Shown here: piece by piece, positions 1 to 13,600 of the stretch
How the letters are laid out: every line of letters starts with the position of its first letter
Numbering within the stretch: position 1 is the first letter of the stretch
Assembly (NCBI GenBank): GCA_008711295.1
Contig: VUYV01000036.1
Location: 3,355,188-3,419,187 of the forward strand
Direction: 5' to 3'
Length of the DNA stretch: 64,000 nucleotides
Origin: Anarhynchus alexandrinus
Taxonomy: Eukaryota; Chordata; Aves; Charadriiformes; Charadriidae
Made by a program: the position numbers and the translations under genes
Notes under the pieces: model-generated
Told to the model about the DNA's origin: nothing
The model's input: only the letters and a program-made list of their open reading frames with translations
Databases searched by the model: none

Positions 1-3000
1 AAATAACGCTCATTATTACATCTTCTTCCAATGTGAGAATCAGGTGCTGGACTAAAAAGCTTTGCTCTGTTGAGTAAGCCTTACTACGGTACACAATAGA
101 AGTATTAAAATATATTTATGGTATTCTGTGCTACAAGTGTACCTAAATGACCTGCAAAATATTGTATTGCTTTAAACAATCTGGATGAGGGGACGAAGTG
201 CATCCTCAGTAAGGTTGCAGATGACACCAAGTTGGGCGGGAGTGTTGATCTGCTTGAGGGTAGGAAGGGTCTACAGAGGGATCTGGACAAGCTGGATCAA
301 TGAGCCAAGGGCAACGGTAAGAGGTTCAACAAGGTCAAGTGCCGGGTCCTGCACTTGCATTACAACAACCCCACGCAACGCTACAGGCTTGGGGAAGAGT
401 GGCTGGAAAGCTGCCTGGCAGAAAAGGATCTGGGGGTGTTGGTCAACAGCCGGCTGAATATGAGCCGGCAGTGTGCCCAGGTGGCCAAGAAGGCCAACAG
501 CGTCCTGGCCTGTATCAGGAATAGTGCGGCAAGGAGGACTAGGGATATGATTGTACCTCTGTACTCAGCACTGGTGAGGCTGCACCTCAAGTACTGCGTT
601 CAGTTTTGGGCCCCTCACTACAGGAGGGACATTGAGGTACTGGAGCATGTCCAGAGAAGGGCAACAAAGCTGGTGAGGGGTCTTAAGCACAAGTCTTATA
701 AGGAGTGGCTGAGGGAACTGGGGTTGTTTAGTCTGAAGAAAGGGAGGCTGAGGGGAGACCTTATTGCTCTCTATAGCTACATGAAAGGAGGCTGTAGCGA
801 GGTGGGGTGTTGATCTCTTCACCCAAATAACAGGCAATGGGACAAAAGGAAATGGCCTCAAGTTACACTAGGGTAGGTTTACATTGGATATTAGGAAAAA
901 ATTCTTCACTGAAAGGGTTAGCAAACATTGGAACAGGCTGCCCAGGGAAGTGGTTGAGTTGCCATCCCTGGAGGTATTTAAAAGATGTGTAGATGTAGTG
1001 CTGAGGAACATGGTTTAGTGGTAACTTGGCAGTGTTATGTTAAGAGTTGCACTTGAAGATCTTAAAGGTCTCTTCCAACCAAGAAGATTCTATGATTCTA
1101 TGATTCTGGATAAAGCAGGTGGCAGAAGAGTTGGCATGGAGGGTAAATGATTATCGTTATACTAGAACAGAAGTGTCTCCAGTCCTCATTTTGAAGGCCT
1201 GACAGTAGTTGAAAGTAATTGAATAAAACTATTTCTTTGTAGAGCTGGATGGTTTAAAAAAAGGGAAGACTTGCTTTCAAAGCAATGCTGTTAAGCCTGG
1301 CAGTATGGCTGATTGAACACAGATATGACTTTGAAAGAAACACAGCACAACTGCTGACTTCAGTTGGCTCGTGAGATTAGAAACAAATGAAACCATCTGT
1401 TGGATGATGTGCTGTGCCAAAGTAGCTGCTATTGAAAACAAATAACTGAATTGGAACTGGATGTAATTATTTCTGCATAATTACCAATAAGAGGGGAGTA
1501 AAATACCCAAGCTGTCTAGCCAGCCTGGGGCACTACCAAAATACCAATGGGTAACCAAACCAGCTTGGTATTGTCAAGAAGTGAATAAGATACATCCCTA
1601 GAAGTTATGAGGAGCTGGCTCTCTCAACAAACAAGAGAGACGGCCTTGGGGGTGGCTCCTGGTATCATCTCTTCAACTCCATGGTCTCTTAAAAAAGAAA
1701 AAAAAAAAATCACCATGCAAGAAGAATGATCAGAAAAAGTAAGAAAGTAGACTTGAAACTTGTACCAGAAGAGAAGACTGCTTTGAGTTGAATATAAAAT
1801 TTCAGCTCTTCAGCAATATGACATCTGTGTCAGACCCTCTAATAGATGATGCAAAGAGGAGAGAACAACATCAAGCTAGTGTAGGCAGAAAGCATAAACA
1901 AGAGTGAGTATAACCATCAGCGATCAGTTTCCCATGCCTGGAAATGGTACACAGGCAACAAGACTGACCAGAGAAGAAACTGGCAGCCGTGAGTATTTGC
2001 CTCCCAGACAGTGAGTTCGATCCTCTAACCAAGAATCAGTTCAATTTGAATGAGACATCATCTGCTCCAATCTCATAAATGATATCCAGTTGAGAAGACC
2101 ATGGCCAATCACTATCAAGCTGGTTGAAAGAAGGTGGAACATTCTGCAGATGAAAGAAAAAAATTGCAAAGCTGCAGCCCCCGTTACCTGACCATGCATA
2201 CCCAGAGCTAGCTAAACTGGTTGAGATTTCAGCAGTCTTTCTGTATTTGCCTACTTTGGTATCCCTACCAGAAAGCCACATCACGTTGTAAAGATTATAA
2301 GTACACCAACCTTAAACTAATTCAGGAATTTAATATAGATAACACATATATTATACACCATATATAGGGAAAAAAAGAAGAGGATGACTAGCCTATCAAG
2401 CCAAGTAACCAGAGACGAAGTCTCAGCCTAAAGAACAGAAACACAGACTTACTAGAACTTTTACCAGCTCACTTTCTGTGATAAGAGTTGATGGATCTTA
2501 ATGTTCCAAATATTCTCCTGGGGCAGTTTTATAATGTCACTAGTTTTTCCCTCATACTTTGAACACTTTGCAATTAAAACATCATTAATCTAGAGCCTTC
2601 CCAGAGAGACGGAGCCCTTCCTGTCTGTATTCCTGAGCCAAAGGTCTTAGCTAGAAAATCAAAATGATCAGCCAAGACTTATCCCAGACCCATCATGTAA
2701 ACCCTTTACATGTCAGGAGTTTGTGCTAGACTTTAGAAAGCTGTTGACACTTCATAGAAAACTTTAAAAGAAAACAAGCTCATTCTATTTCAAGAGCTCT
2801 CATGTATTCTAGTGTCCCTGCCCACCATCTGTATCACTGAATTGGTTACCAGAAACACATAAAAACAGGGCTCTGGCTTTCTGCCTGCTTTCTATTTCCC
2901 AAATTAAATCAATCCTCTCTGTACTGAAATCATATTCACTATAGCTGATTATTTATATGATGGTGTCACCTAGAGGCTCCATCTCCAGTCACAGCTCCCT

Positions 3001-4487
3001 TGTGGTAGGCAGAGCATAAAAATAGTTCTAGGCATACGGTGTTTAAAGTTTAAATAAATAACAAAAAGGGGATGCGGAGGAAAGGAATGCAAGGGTAATC
3101 AAGGTGGATCAGGTGGTCCTTTGCAAATCTTGCATTTACACAGAACCCATTATAATGTCACAAGAAGAAAACTGTTTCTAGAGGAAGTATTCACAAACAG
3201 ATGAATTCCTAAAATACAAAGAATGTAGTCACCTCAACATCCTTGTAGATAATAAAAGATAAGAAGATTAAAAACATAAATATATATAGATAGATACAAT
3301 GTCCTATAGGGTTTTCTATGAAATATGCAGTGCTCTTTAACTACAGCAAGTGCATATTGAAGAAACTGCCAGAGAACAAACATCATCATATATTTCTTTT
3401 AAATACATGTATAAACAATTTCACAGCCAGTACAAATGAGGCAGCAAAGTAGTCAAAGAAACAACTTGGTTTAACGACTGGCTGATGCAGGAATATGCAA
3501 TATGACTGTTCGATGTCACCTGTTCTCATCTGATGCAAATTGTATCCAGGTAACATCTGGTGGCTGTTCTGTGGTCTCTGAGACGATACTTCAGTAGCCT
3601 CAGCTCAGCCTCTTAGCAGGTGTTTACGGAACAAGAAACATCATCCCAAATGCACCATCCCCCCTCCCGTATTCAGCAAAAAGAACAGAATTAGCCTGAC
3701 CAGAAAACTCATCACCTCTTTCACCTCTAGAATGATGCTTCCATTATATTATATTACCAAATTCATAACTATAAGAGATATTGGTAAATGAAAGAGCACA
3801 AAGATACTTGCACAATATGACAAAACCCCAGTTGAATTTATCATGATGTAAACATGGATTTGACTCCTGCCAAAATTATTCTGAGAAAAGTTTATTAATA
3901 GAGATGAACAAAGGATGATTACTTCTACTTCATGGTGTTTTCAGCACTTCAGAACTTCCTTCTTTTTTTACAAAAAAAAAAAAAGGAGTAACTACTTCTA
4001 GATCAGAAGCAAAGCATTCTGTTCATGTAAGGTAAGAGTAATGGGCAGTTGTCAGAGTCTGCTACGAGAAGTTAGAATGTGGAAGACATTGGTTCAATTT
4101 TCAAGTCTGTCCACAGCTCTCCATATAGCTAAGAAGCACCTGCACCAAAGAAGCCTTTGAGTTTTTTCTTGTATTTCACACAAACTCTTCCATATACCTC
4201 TAACATTTAGGGTACCACCATCTTTAGGTATACCATCCAAAAAAAAATCACCTGGCCAGCAACAATTTTACACAAAAGATCTATCACTATTTATTGACTT
4301 ATGAATTACTTCTCAGTTTAACTACTGTCATTTTTACAAAGTAATTATTTTATTCTCTTTAGTTATCCATTCATAACCCACACATTAGTAAATCCATACA
4401 AACAAATGGATAATTTAGCTTATATTTAATAACTGAAAAGCTGTACAGACAAAGAGGTGTATGAGATGCTCCAATTTAATTACCTAC
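1..4487. other. CD109 intron 28, leftmost 4.5 kb (incomplete)
   Basis: Continues beyond the left edge. It holds a CR1 LINE at 177-1108. From about 1110 to 4487 it is AT-rich, with short A/T runs but no exon I could recognise; the missing CD109 C-terminal exons were searched for here and not seen. Confidence 0.7.
177..1108 (+). mobile_element. CR1 LINE, CR1-J-like, 5'-truncated
   Basis: A non-LTR retrotransposon remnant. Its 3' end carries TCTTCCAACC followed by ATTCTATG-type repeats at 1086-1107. The reverse-transcriptase active-site region is recognisable near 195-235 (VADDTKLGG, normally FADDTKLGG). An open stretch of about 150 codons (355-813) is the C-terminal part of the CR1 ORF2. Frameshifts make it inactive. 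It is antisense to CD109. Confidence 0.95.
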
Positions 4488-4624
4488 CTCGTGCACACAT
4501 TCAAGGTCAAATGGTTTTTATCGTCTTTGTCATCCTTTACATCAACATTCAAGTCAAAAGCTTCTTGTTTTCGGAAGGATCTGAGCCTCTGATCAGTGTG
4601 TTTTGTGTTGTAAATAACATTGAG
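4488..4624 (-). CDS. CD109: CD109 exon 28 of window (furin-site linker, start of MG8)
   Basis: 45 codons plus two bases: [40 protein letters not shown] then LNVCT. It aligns with human LNVVYNVKASGSS, RRRRSIQNQ, EAFDLDVAVKENKDDLNH. The human tetrabasic furin site is replaced by RLRSFR. Donor GTAGGT. The remaining MG8 and GPI-signal exons were not found to the left. Confidence 0.96.
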
Positions 4625-7600
4625 CTGTGGATTACAAGTAGAGACATTAGATGACATATGTAAAGCAAGTCTGTGTGGTTAAAACATTAAGTTCCCAACA
4701 GTATAATGCCAGAGGAGTGCTCACATGAGACAGGATACAAGGCCTTGTATCTGACAGTTGCACACATGAGATTCATAGGAATATCGTTTCTGAACACTCT
4801 GTAATGCAGCAGAACCGATGCAATTAGCAGGACACCATTGAGGCAAACACAAGGGAGCTCTAGGACAACCAGCAATTTTCACCCTAGTTGTTGTCTGCTG
4901 GTTTGTAATGTGCGCAGTTACTTCCTGACAGTGTGAAATGGGATGAATAAAGGCAAACTTCAGAGACCGACACCCACTGGGTTAAAAGAGACAGGCTGCA
5001 TATGAAAGCAGAGCAAGAGCAAATACATAACGTATGTACGGAATTTGTCTTCAGTCTTCATGTCACAGCATTCACACACTCAAAACAGATGCAGAATAGC
5101 ATGTTACTCCAAGCTCGGAACAACACAGTTTTCTTGCAGTTAAGTAAGTAGTTTCATCATCTGATTCATCTGTGCAAAGACAAAGCTATGGTCTTCAGCC
5201 TGCCTCAAGGACAGAGCTCTCACCCCTTCTGCTCAACGACTGCCAAACTCTGCTTAGTGAGCCACGTAAGGAAGTATGACAAGATGTCCAGTGCAGGACA
5301 GTTACAATATAAAAAAAGCTCATCTGTTAAGCAGAGTTTGAAGAGTTTCCAATTCTTCTAGTGTAGACGTGTATAAGATGCTTGAAACAGTCACAGAAGA
5401 GTGGTAAAACCAGAAGCCCTTGAAAGGGGTCTGAATAATTAGGATATGGCCTGATAGATTATCTCATTATCCTATAAAATTACTAATGCCAACAGCCAAA
5501 GCAGAAATGCTGGAGCTGGAATTAAGCAACCAATGAGTACTCTCATGTTATCAGCCATGACAGAAAATTATGCAGTGAGAAAGCAGGTTGTACTGCCTAC
5601 AGAATTGAACTTGGCATACAAGTATCTAAAGGGTGGGTTGAAGGAGAATGGAGCCAGACTCTTTTCAGTGGTTCCCAATGACAGGACGAGGGGTAACAGG
5701 CACAAGTTGGAACATAGGAAGTTCCGTTCAAATACACGGAAAAACTTCTTTATGGTTCGGGTGACAGAGCACTGGCACAGGCTGCCCAGGGAGGCTGTGG
5801 AGTGGGACTTCTCTGAAGATTTTCAAGGCCCACCTGGATGCAGTCCTGAGTAATGTGCTCTCGACAATCCTGCTTTGGCAGGGGAGTTGGACTGGATGAT
5901 CTCTAGAGGTCCCTTCCAACTCTGAAAATTCCATGATTCCGTGATTGATGAGGTAAAGAAACAGCTGAATCATTACCTGCAGTGTTTCTTTAAAACCGCC
6001 TTAGTACCAGACTGGAGAATGACAAATGTGACAGCAATTTTTAAAAGAGTACCAGGGGTCCAGAAAACTGGATATCAAGTAAACTCAGTATCTGTACCAG
6101 AAAACACAGTCGAAACTGTAATAAAGAGTCAAATTAGTGGACAAATGAGTGACTATGACATGTTGGAGAACAGGCTGTTGCTATAAACCCAGCAGCCACT
6201 GAATCAAATGAAAAAACGTTGACAGCAGAGCTCTGCCTGGTACAAGCTACCTGGATGTTACATTGGCATGTGGCTGGTTAGGAAGATTACCAGCAAAAGG
6301 TACCGGAACAAAGAAGCTGCCAAGGGATAAAGGGCTGTTAAAAGACAGGAATAGAGGTGGGAATGAATATTCGTACATGAAATGAGTGGAATCTAAAGGA
6401 ATCTGTGCTGGGTGACCACCATTAAACATATCCATAAGTGATGTAGAAAACAGAATGAATCCTGATGTGATAAAGTTTGCTGATTATAGTAATTTATTTG
6501 AGGCAGCAAAGACTAGAATTACTGCAAAGAGTTGCAGAATGAAAGCATTTTTATGTACATAATAATGGGGTTTGAGCTGACTACCACCAGATCTGTTCAC
6601 CATTTAAGAAATGGTAAAATAGATGAAAATTCAGCCGTAAACAGGTAGGTTGGAAGAATGACACAGTAAAGGTCTACAGAACAATGACTTGCATGGGAAA
6701 GATGAATAGGAAACAGATTTTCATCCAATGCAAGATTAAATTGCGGAATTCCTTCACACAAGATGCCGCAGATACTAAACTATAGAAGAGTTCAAGGGCA
6801 AAATAGACAACTTCATGGAACCAAAATTTTCTAAGCCCGCAGAAACTATCTCCAACTGACGGTCTCAAATAATACATGGTAAGAGGTGGAAGACAGTCTG
6901 GTAATATATTACACGTATTTATCTTCTTATACTCTCTCCTGAGCATCCACCTCTGGCTGTTGCGGAAAACGGAACACTGGGCTAGACTGAGCTTTGCTCC
7001 GACCCAACACAGTCCCTCTTATGCCTTCTCTCTAAGTACAAGAACTAGGGGAGCAGATTCAAGAGGAGAAAGAGGTAGTCTTCATGCAATGCACCATCCG
7101 CTGCAGAACTACTTGCCGCAAGAAGCAGCGGTTGCTAAAAGTTTAGAAATATTTAAGAACTTACCTATCTATGGAAGAAAAAAAAAATCTGTCAAGAAAA
7201 TAACTCCCAAGCCAGAGAGAGTGCACAGAGATGACCTGTGGATTGGGAAGGCTCTCTGATGCAAATTGGTGAAGGGTAAGAGGGTATACCAGTGAGATAC
7301 CACTTCACGCTTGCCCTCTTTTAGCAGCCTTCATTGGTCATCCTCTCTTTACTGGTCACTATGGGATATAGGATAATGAATGCTATCAGTTGTCCCAGCA
7401 CATCTGCTCTAGCATACTCGTGTATTTATACCCAATAAAAGACACAAAAAATGAAATTTAACTTTGAGAAAACACTCTAAGGTGCTTCAGTTTGATTAAC
7501 ACCCAATGAGATGTTGATGATAACGGCAGCATCCCTTTGCTGTGGCACAAATGGGACACCACCTCTGACAGAGGACAAGAGAATGGGTTGCTGAGTTAGC

Positions 7601-10600
7601 ACTTCAGTGTGATGAATCAGAAAGCTCAATTTTCAAAACCCCACGATGACTAAATCAAATACAAGAAACTAAGAAAATATTTACTATCAAAGAACAGTTG
7701 ACATTATTTAGCAAAACAGTGATTTTCACCAACAACGGAACAGTAAGTTTGCGCACAGATTTTACACACAAATTAATAATGATTATCTGTTCCCTTAATC
7801 ATCAAGATAAAACACACAGCAGGGCAGGACAATCATCATCTTTGATTTTGGTAGAAAAATAATCAGAAAGTGGCTCAAACAACCCCTTGCAAGACCCCAA
7901 CATGGACTTTACTTGGCTAAGGAAAAGGGAATGAAGAGCATTTCTGGAAAATCATAGTCCCTTTACAAGAGTTTCTGGCAGCAAATGGAAAACTCTCAGT
8001 CCAAATTTAAAGGTATGAGAGGGAGTTGTCCAAGTTATAGGTTAGCAAGTCAGTTATAGGCTAGCAAGTCTGTGCAAACAGAGTCTTTAATTTCTTTTGC
8101 TTTTGCTGCTACGTCTCTCACTCCTTGATATAAAAGTTGTGCTCTTTCTTTCAATCTACACGCATGATTCCCGTCACCCTGCCCTGCATGGCTGAATTTA
8201 GCATGCTGTATGAGTACTGAGCCAATTCTGTACAGGCGCTCAAGACAACCGTGGTGCAGCAGTGAAGATTTATTCTGTACAACTGCTCCACAGGAGAAGG
8301 CAGTACCAAGGATGAAGCCAATCTAGAAAGCCTGCCAGCTAAAGGCATACAGAAAGTTTGGTGAAGACAAGCTGGCAATGCCTCAACGATCTGTCATCAC
8401 AGAAAAAAAGCTGTTTAAACTTTTGCCAGAAAAAGCTAATGAATGGGAATTTCCTGCCAACGTAGGATGTCTGAAACCACATACTGAACAGGTCAATCAG
8501 CTAGTATTTTCATGGAATAAGTTATCGCTGTTACGGTCTGATTTTTCTTTCCCGATTTCTCATGACAATGAAGGAAAAAACTTTTTCACAACACAGAGTT
8601 TAATTAAAGCCTCCTTCTTTATACACTCTTATTTTGGGGACAGAACGCTATTATACAGAAACTAGCATTAAATCAAAAAAACAAGCCATTGCATTTCTTC
8701 TTAACCCTTTAAAGAAGCAGCTGACAAAGCTAAAGGCAGAACTGGTCCAGTCTTGTCATACTGCAACCAGTTCTGGTGAGAGGCCCAAGAAGAGAAAACT
8801 AAAAGCTAATTTTCTGCATGACAGATATGCTTGTAACAGTATCTGACCCAATCAACTGCACTATGTTTCAAAAAAATATGATTCCTAGAATCATAAAATC
8901 ATAGAATGGTTTAGGTTGGAAAGGACCTTGAAGATCATTGAGTTCCAACCCCCCTGCCATAGGCAGGGACACCTCCCACTAGACCAGGCTGCCCAAGGCC
9001 ACATCCAGCCTGGCCTTCAACACCTCCAGGGATGGGGCCTCAACAACCTCTCTGGGCAACCTGTTCCAGTGCCTCACCACCCTTAAAGTGAAAAACCTCT
9101 TCCTAATGTTCAATCTAAACCTGCCCTCTTCCAGTTTGAAGCCATTCCCTCTTGTCCTATCACTACTTGCCCTAGTAAAAAGTCCTTCCCCAGCTCTCCT
9201 GTAGGCCCCCTGGTACTGGAAGGCCGCAATAAGATCTCCCCGGAGCCTTCTCTTCTCCAGGCTGAACAGCCCCAACTCTTTCAGCCTCTCCTCATAGGAG
9301 AGGTGCTCCAGCCCTCGGATCATCCTCGTGGCTCTCCTCTGGACATGCTCCAGCAGGTCCATGTCCTTCTTATGTTGGGGACTCCAGAGCTGGATGCAGT
9401 AATTCATTTATAATGCCCTGGATTGCCATTTATAATGCTGGATTCATTTATAATGCCCTAACCAATGTCTCTTTCCCGATCCTTTTTTTTTTTTCCAACT
9501 AGCAGCACAAAAGTGCTTGATCAAGGGCATGAATTCAATGAAATCATCTCCAATATTTTTCAGTCCCTTTTTGACTATTTAGTGTCCACTCAAACTGTAA
9601 CAGAGAAATATGTGTGTATTTCACAAGTGTACCTTTTACAGTATCATCACACTGGATAACATTCAGTCCCTTGCCTAAGTCTAGTAAAAATAAGCTGAGT
9701 GGAAAAAACAGTCAGTGTTTTTCAGTAACAAGTAACAGGAGATTCTCATTTTTTCCTCACTCTCTCTCTATACACGACCAAGGAGATCTTGTTCGCCTAT
9801 CCACTTTGCCCATACCCACCCTCCTTGAGCCTGCCCACCTTCCCGTCATTGCTAGTCCTGGATTGCAGTGGCATAGTTCTTTCTTCCAGAAGGCACAGGC
9901 CAATGCCAAATTTCAGATGCATTTGCCAAGCCCAGTTCACGGAGTTTCTAGACAGCACAGAGGTGTTTCTTCTAAGACTTTCAGCAGGCCATGTAGGGAA
10001 GATCACCTCTTCAACTCCTTTCTCTAGAGAGTGCCTTTCATATAACCCTACAATCATTCTCTCTTTGCTCTTGCAGAGTCAGTGTCTTAGGTCATCCATA
10101 ATATGTGCCCACATAATGAAGGGATGAGCTAGGAGACACTGTTGACAGCAGGACTACAAAGCTACAAGTAAATGTCTGCTTTTGCAATTAGACTATCCAA
10201 AATAAATACGTTTTATGAGATCCTGCAGGGTCAAGAGTGAATGCACTGCCAACTCGCACACACAGACAGTGAGATTTCACCAAAAAAATAAGGGTGTTTT
10301 TTTTTTCTAAGAATCCATTCTGTTGGGAAAGCAGCCTTTTCCATTAATGGACCAAATCTTGTGTTTTGTGATATTTAAATGAATTACTGTTTTGACATGC
10401 TACATTTGGCCAGAAAGTCAAATCCCAGAACAGTGAATCTCACCACTGTACTTTGGCGGGCCTATGACAATGGAACCCAGCTGAAGAAATGTGATCAAAA
10501 TGTCATATGCTATCTGATTTATTAAATGCGACCCAGATCTAGCTTGTGTTTGGGAAAAAGAGAAATCTCATTCGAATGGCATCAGTGCTCTTTCTTTTAG

Positions 10601-13600
10601 AATACCAGACCTGCCAAAGGAAGCAGAAGGAAAGAACTGATCCCAGCAAAGAAAAGGTTTTGGAGAAGCTACTCCAGTGTGTTAAGTACAATATTTTGAA
10701 TCAAGTCACAGCATCTCTGACTCAAAGCTGCAGGGTAAAAGGCAACAGGAGAGTGACCTAAAGGAAGAAGACAATCTGGCATTGGTTCCTGAACACCAGT
10801 TATTTGGGAGCACATTTGCACGTTCATACAACAAACCAGGAATTTAAACCACGGTGCTATATACCCCCCAGGGAGCCCTCTAACCATGGAGTCAACTACT
10901 GGCTATTCTGGGTGGAAGACTTCTGCGCAGTCTTTACCAGACATGCTGGTTTGGATGTGAAATTTTCCTGCTGGCAAAAACATAATTGGAATCAATGTGC
11001 TTCCACAAAAGGCATTCATTTCAACAAATCGGCATCTTCCAGCAAGAAACAATTTGCTGAAAAGTTTTTGATCAGCTCGCCTGACAAATTAGTTGACTTA
11101 GTATCAGGGAGTATTTCTCAACAATGATTGAGGTTAAGTAGTCTTAACCGTTCTGGAGCCCCACTTTGTTACATTCCACATACACACACACACACTGAAA
11201 CCACAGATGTGTGAATGCAATCCTGCTGAGAAGTTCATTCCTATCTTGGCCTGCAGGTCTGAATCTAAATTATCCTCTGAAACTTTTGAACTTTGCTGTA
11301 AACTTCATTTGCACTTCTGGGAATTAATAAACACAGGTCATTTATGGCACTGATTTATGGCACTGTGGGTTTTGCAGACTGGTGCTGAATGAACGAGGTG
11401 TATCTCTAGCTGTTGTTCACTGCTGATAGGCAGCCATGAAGAATTCTTTGTAAAGGTCTTTTATCCCAAAGCATATTTACCAACCACCACCATGTTTTTT
11501 TCTTTCCCAGATGCATAAGAACACTGAAGTGAAGGTCAGGTTGGAAGGAACTTGAGATGGAATCTGACCTGGCATAAAACTTCGAGATGATTAAAGGCAG
11601 CCTAAGTTCAGTTCTCCCAAGTATGACTAGAAGGGGTCTAGTAGGAACTCTGTCTGGTTTTGCAATACATTCAGCAATTATGAGTTTATCTATATACTTC
11701 CAATAAAATTACTTTCTCAGGCTCAGAGACTAACATTTCTGTATTATCTGTAGCTTTTCAAAGATCTCCTCTTTCACCTGTGTGGTCCTAAGCCACTATC
11801 ATGGACAGGGCAGCAGGGAAGACAGACCCAGTAGTAGTCATATCAATTCAGATCCAATACTGTCTTCTCATATGATATTTCTCATACTCAGGGAAAATCT
11901 TGGAGGTGGAATTTCTTCAGAACATAATATCTGCTATGGGGGAAGAGCAAGCAGCTGAAAAGGCTATTTACGTTTTGCTAGTTCTAAATACAGTATGCAC
12001 TGATCCCAGCTTAATTTGTTTAATTATAAGTAAAGATTTTTGAATTTATACTACCAAAACATAGTCTTCTGCAGGACAGGCAGAGAGGGGATCACTATAC
12101 CTCCTTCCACTCTTTGCCATGCCCCCAATTCTGGCTGATGCTAACCATCTATTACAGTTGGCAGTTTGCAGGATCCTTTGACTTTGTCTTTCAGGCTATT
12201 TCAAAACAGCGTAAAAATTGCTGGAGAACCTGGCTGTAATACTCTTTTATTTTTAGCTTTTGCACTATTGTTGTATTCTACTTCAATAAAAGGAAAATAA
12301 CTCTAATAACTAGCAGTGTAATCTTATTCTGTACTGATCTGTGCTTTACCATCGTTTACCACAGGTTCCCAATGAGGCATTTCTGCCTGGTCCACACACC
12401 TTTTTCACACTGACCTTTGTGCCTGCCAATGTACCACTGCAGTCCTTTGTCTTGCAAAGGGACACTGCATCTCTGCAGGAGGACAGGGGTGTTTTGACAT
12501 GGCTCTGGCCCATGGAAGTGCCACAAAACTGGGGAATATCCAGCAGTACTTAAAAGGCCAGGCCATCAGACATAAACATGCACAGGAATACATCCATTCA
12601 CACAATATTTGGTTCACAGCATTCTTCAGTTAGTAAACTGCTTTGGTACTGATTTAAGACATTTCAGAAGATTGTTCATATTAACTTGTTTTATAAAGCT
12701 TCCAAAATATACCTTCCTTATAGAGCGCATCTTTAGCAAGAATAACTGCGTTGCGTACCTGAAAGACAGCAAATCCTGTTCCCTCCGCTGCCACTGTAAT
12801 TGTCATTGGTTGTACTGGGGCAATCTGAAAGAAAGATAAGTAAAAGTATTTTCAAAGTACTTTCAGTCAGCTGACTTTACGGAAGTATTCCTTGTTTTCT
12901 ACAGTACCTCCTTGGTCTGAAGCAGGAAACGGTTTCGAGTATCAATTGAAAATATTTCTGGCATTTTCCAAGAAGGTGCTGTCACTGTTACATCCATTTC
13001 TGTTTTGCTTGCAGTAGTGAGAGCTGCAAATAGACTCAAGGCTTGCAGAGCCACCACCGTGTCCTGTTGAGAGAAACAAATCCTTCTGTATTAAAAAGAA
13101 GACTGTGCAGTGAACTACCTGTGCATAGGCCATGCCTCGGGGAGCTCACAGTCCCTGCATTGTCCCATTTGTTGATTACGTTGGATTCTTCATGCAGCCA
13201 CCTCCACACCTCCGTTGGGATTCCACTGGCATGAAGGATCCCAGCACAGAAGAGGGATGGCAGCACAGGACAACAAGTTTGCTATTGTGACATGCAATGG
13301 AGAACGAGGTGGGAGCCAGCTAAGGAAGTTTTCCTCTTCTGCAAGGTATGTGGAAGACGTGACACGCTGGTAGAAACAACAGTCAGAATCACACACCACA
13401 CTGACAGTGATGGGAAAGCCAATGAGGAAAGTAATGATCCTGCTACTTTCTACATTTATTTAGTGACTATGCATTAAATATCCAGTACTGCACAGGAGTT
13501 ATTCAGGGTACCTTGATCGCTGAAGCAAAAGCTATAGGTCTGAAAGATTATTAACGTTTATTAAAAAAAAAGCTTGAAATGAGTTTTTATTGGACCCCTG

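Larger units (their letters stand above)
4625..12758. other. CD109 intron 27 (8.1 kb)
   Basis: Holds CR1 copies at 5612-5948 (+) and 8888-9400 (-), and ancient CR1/L3-like relics at 5949-7033 and 7034-7395. It also has small tandem repeats near 8033, 9401 and 11341 and an (AC)7 run at 11182-11195. No coding sequence was recognised in the rest, including 9465-12758. Confidence 0.7.

Noticed and set aside
355..813. 152-codon plus-strand open frame
   Set aside because: It is the C-terminal part of CR1 ORF2 inside a truncated LINE, not a host gene.
1110..4487. Search for the last CD109 exons (MG8 and GPI signal)
   Set aside because: No minus-strand segment matched the expected C-terminal sequence with splice sites; they probably lie left of the window.
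9614..10027. 137-codon plus-strand open frame
   Set aside because: No domain or conservation signal visible; overlapping open frames in other frames suggest base-composition effects.
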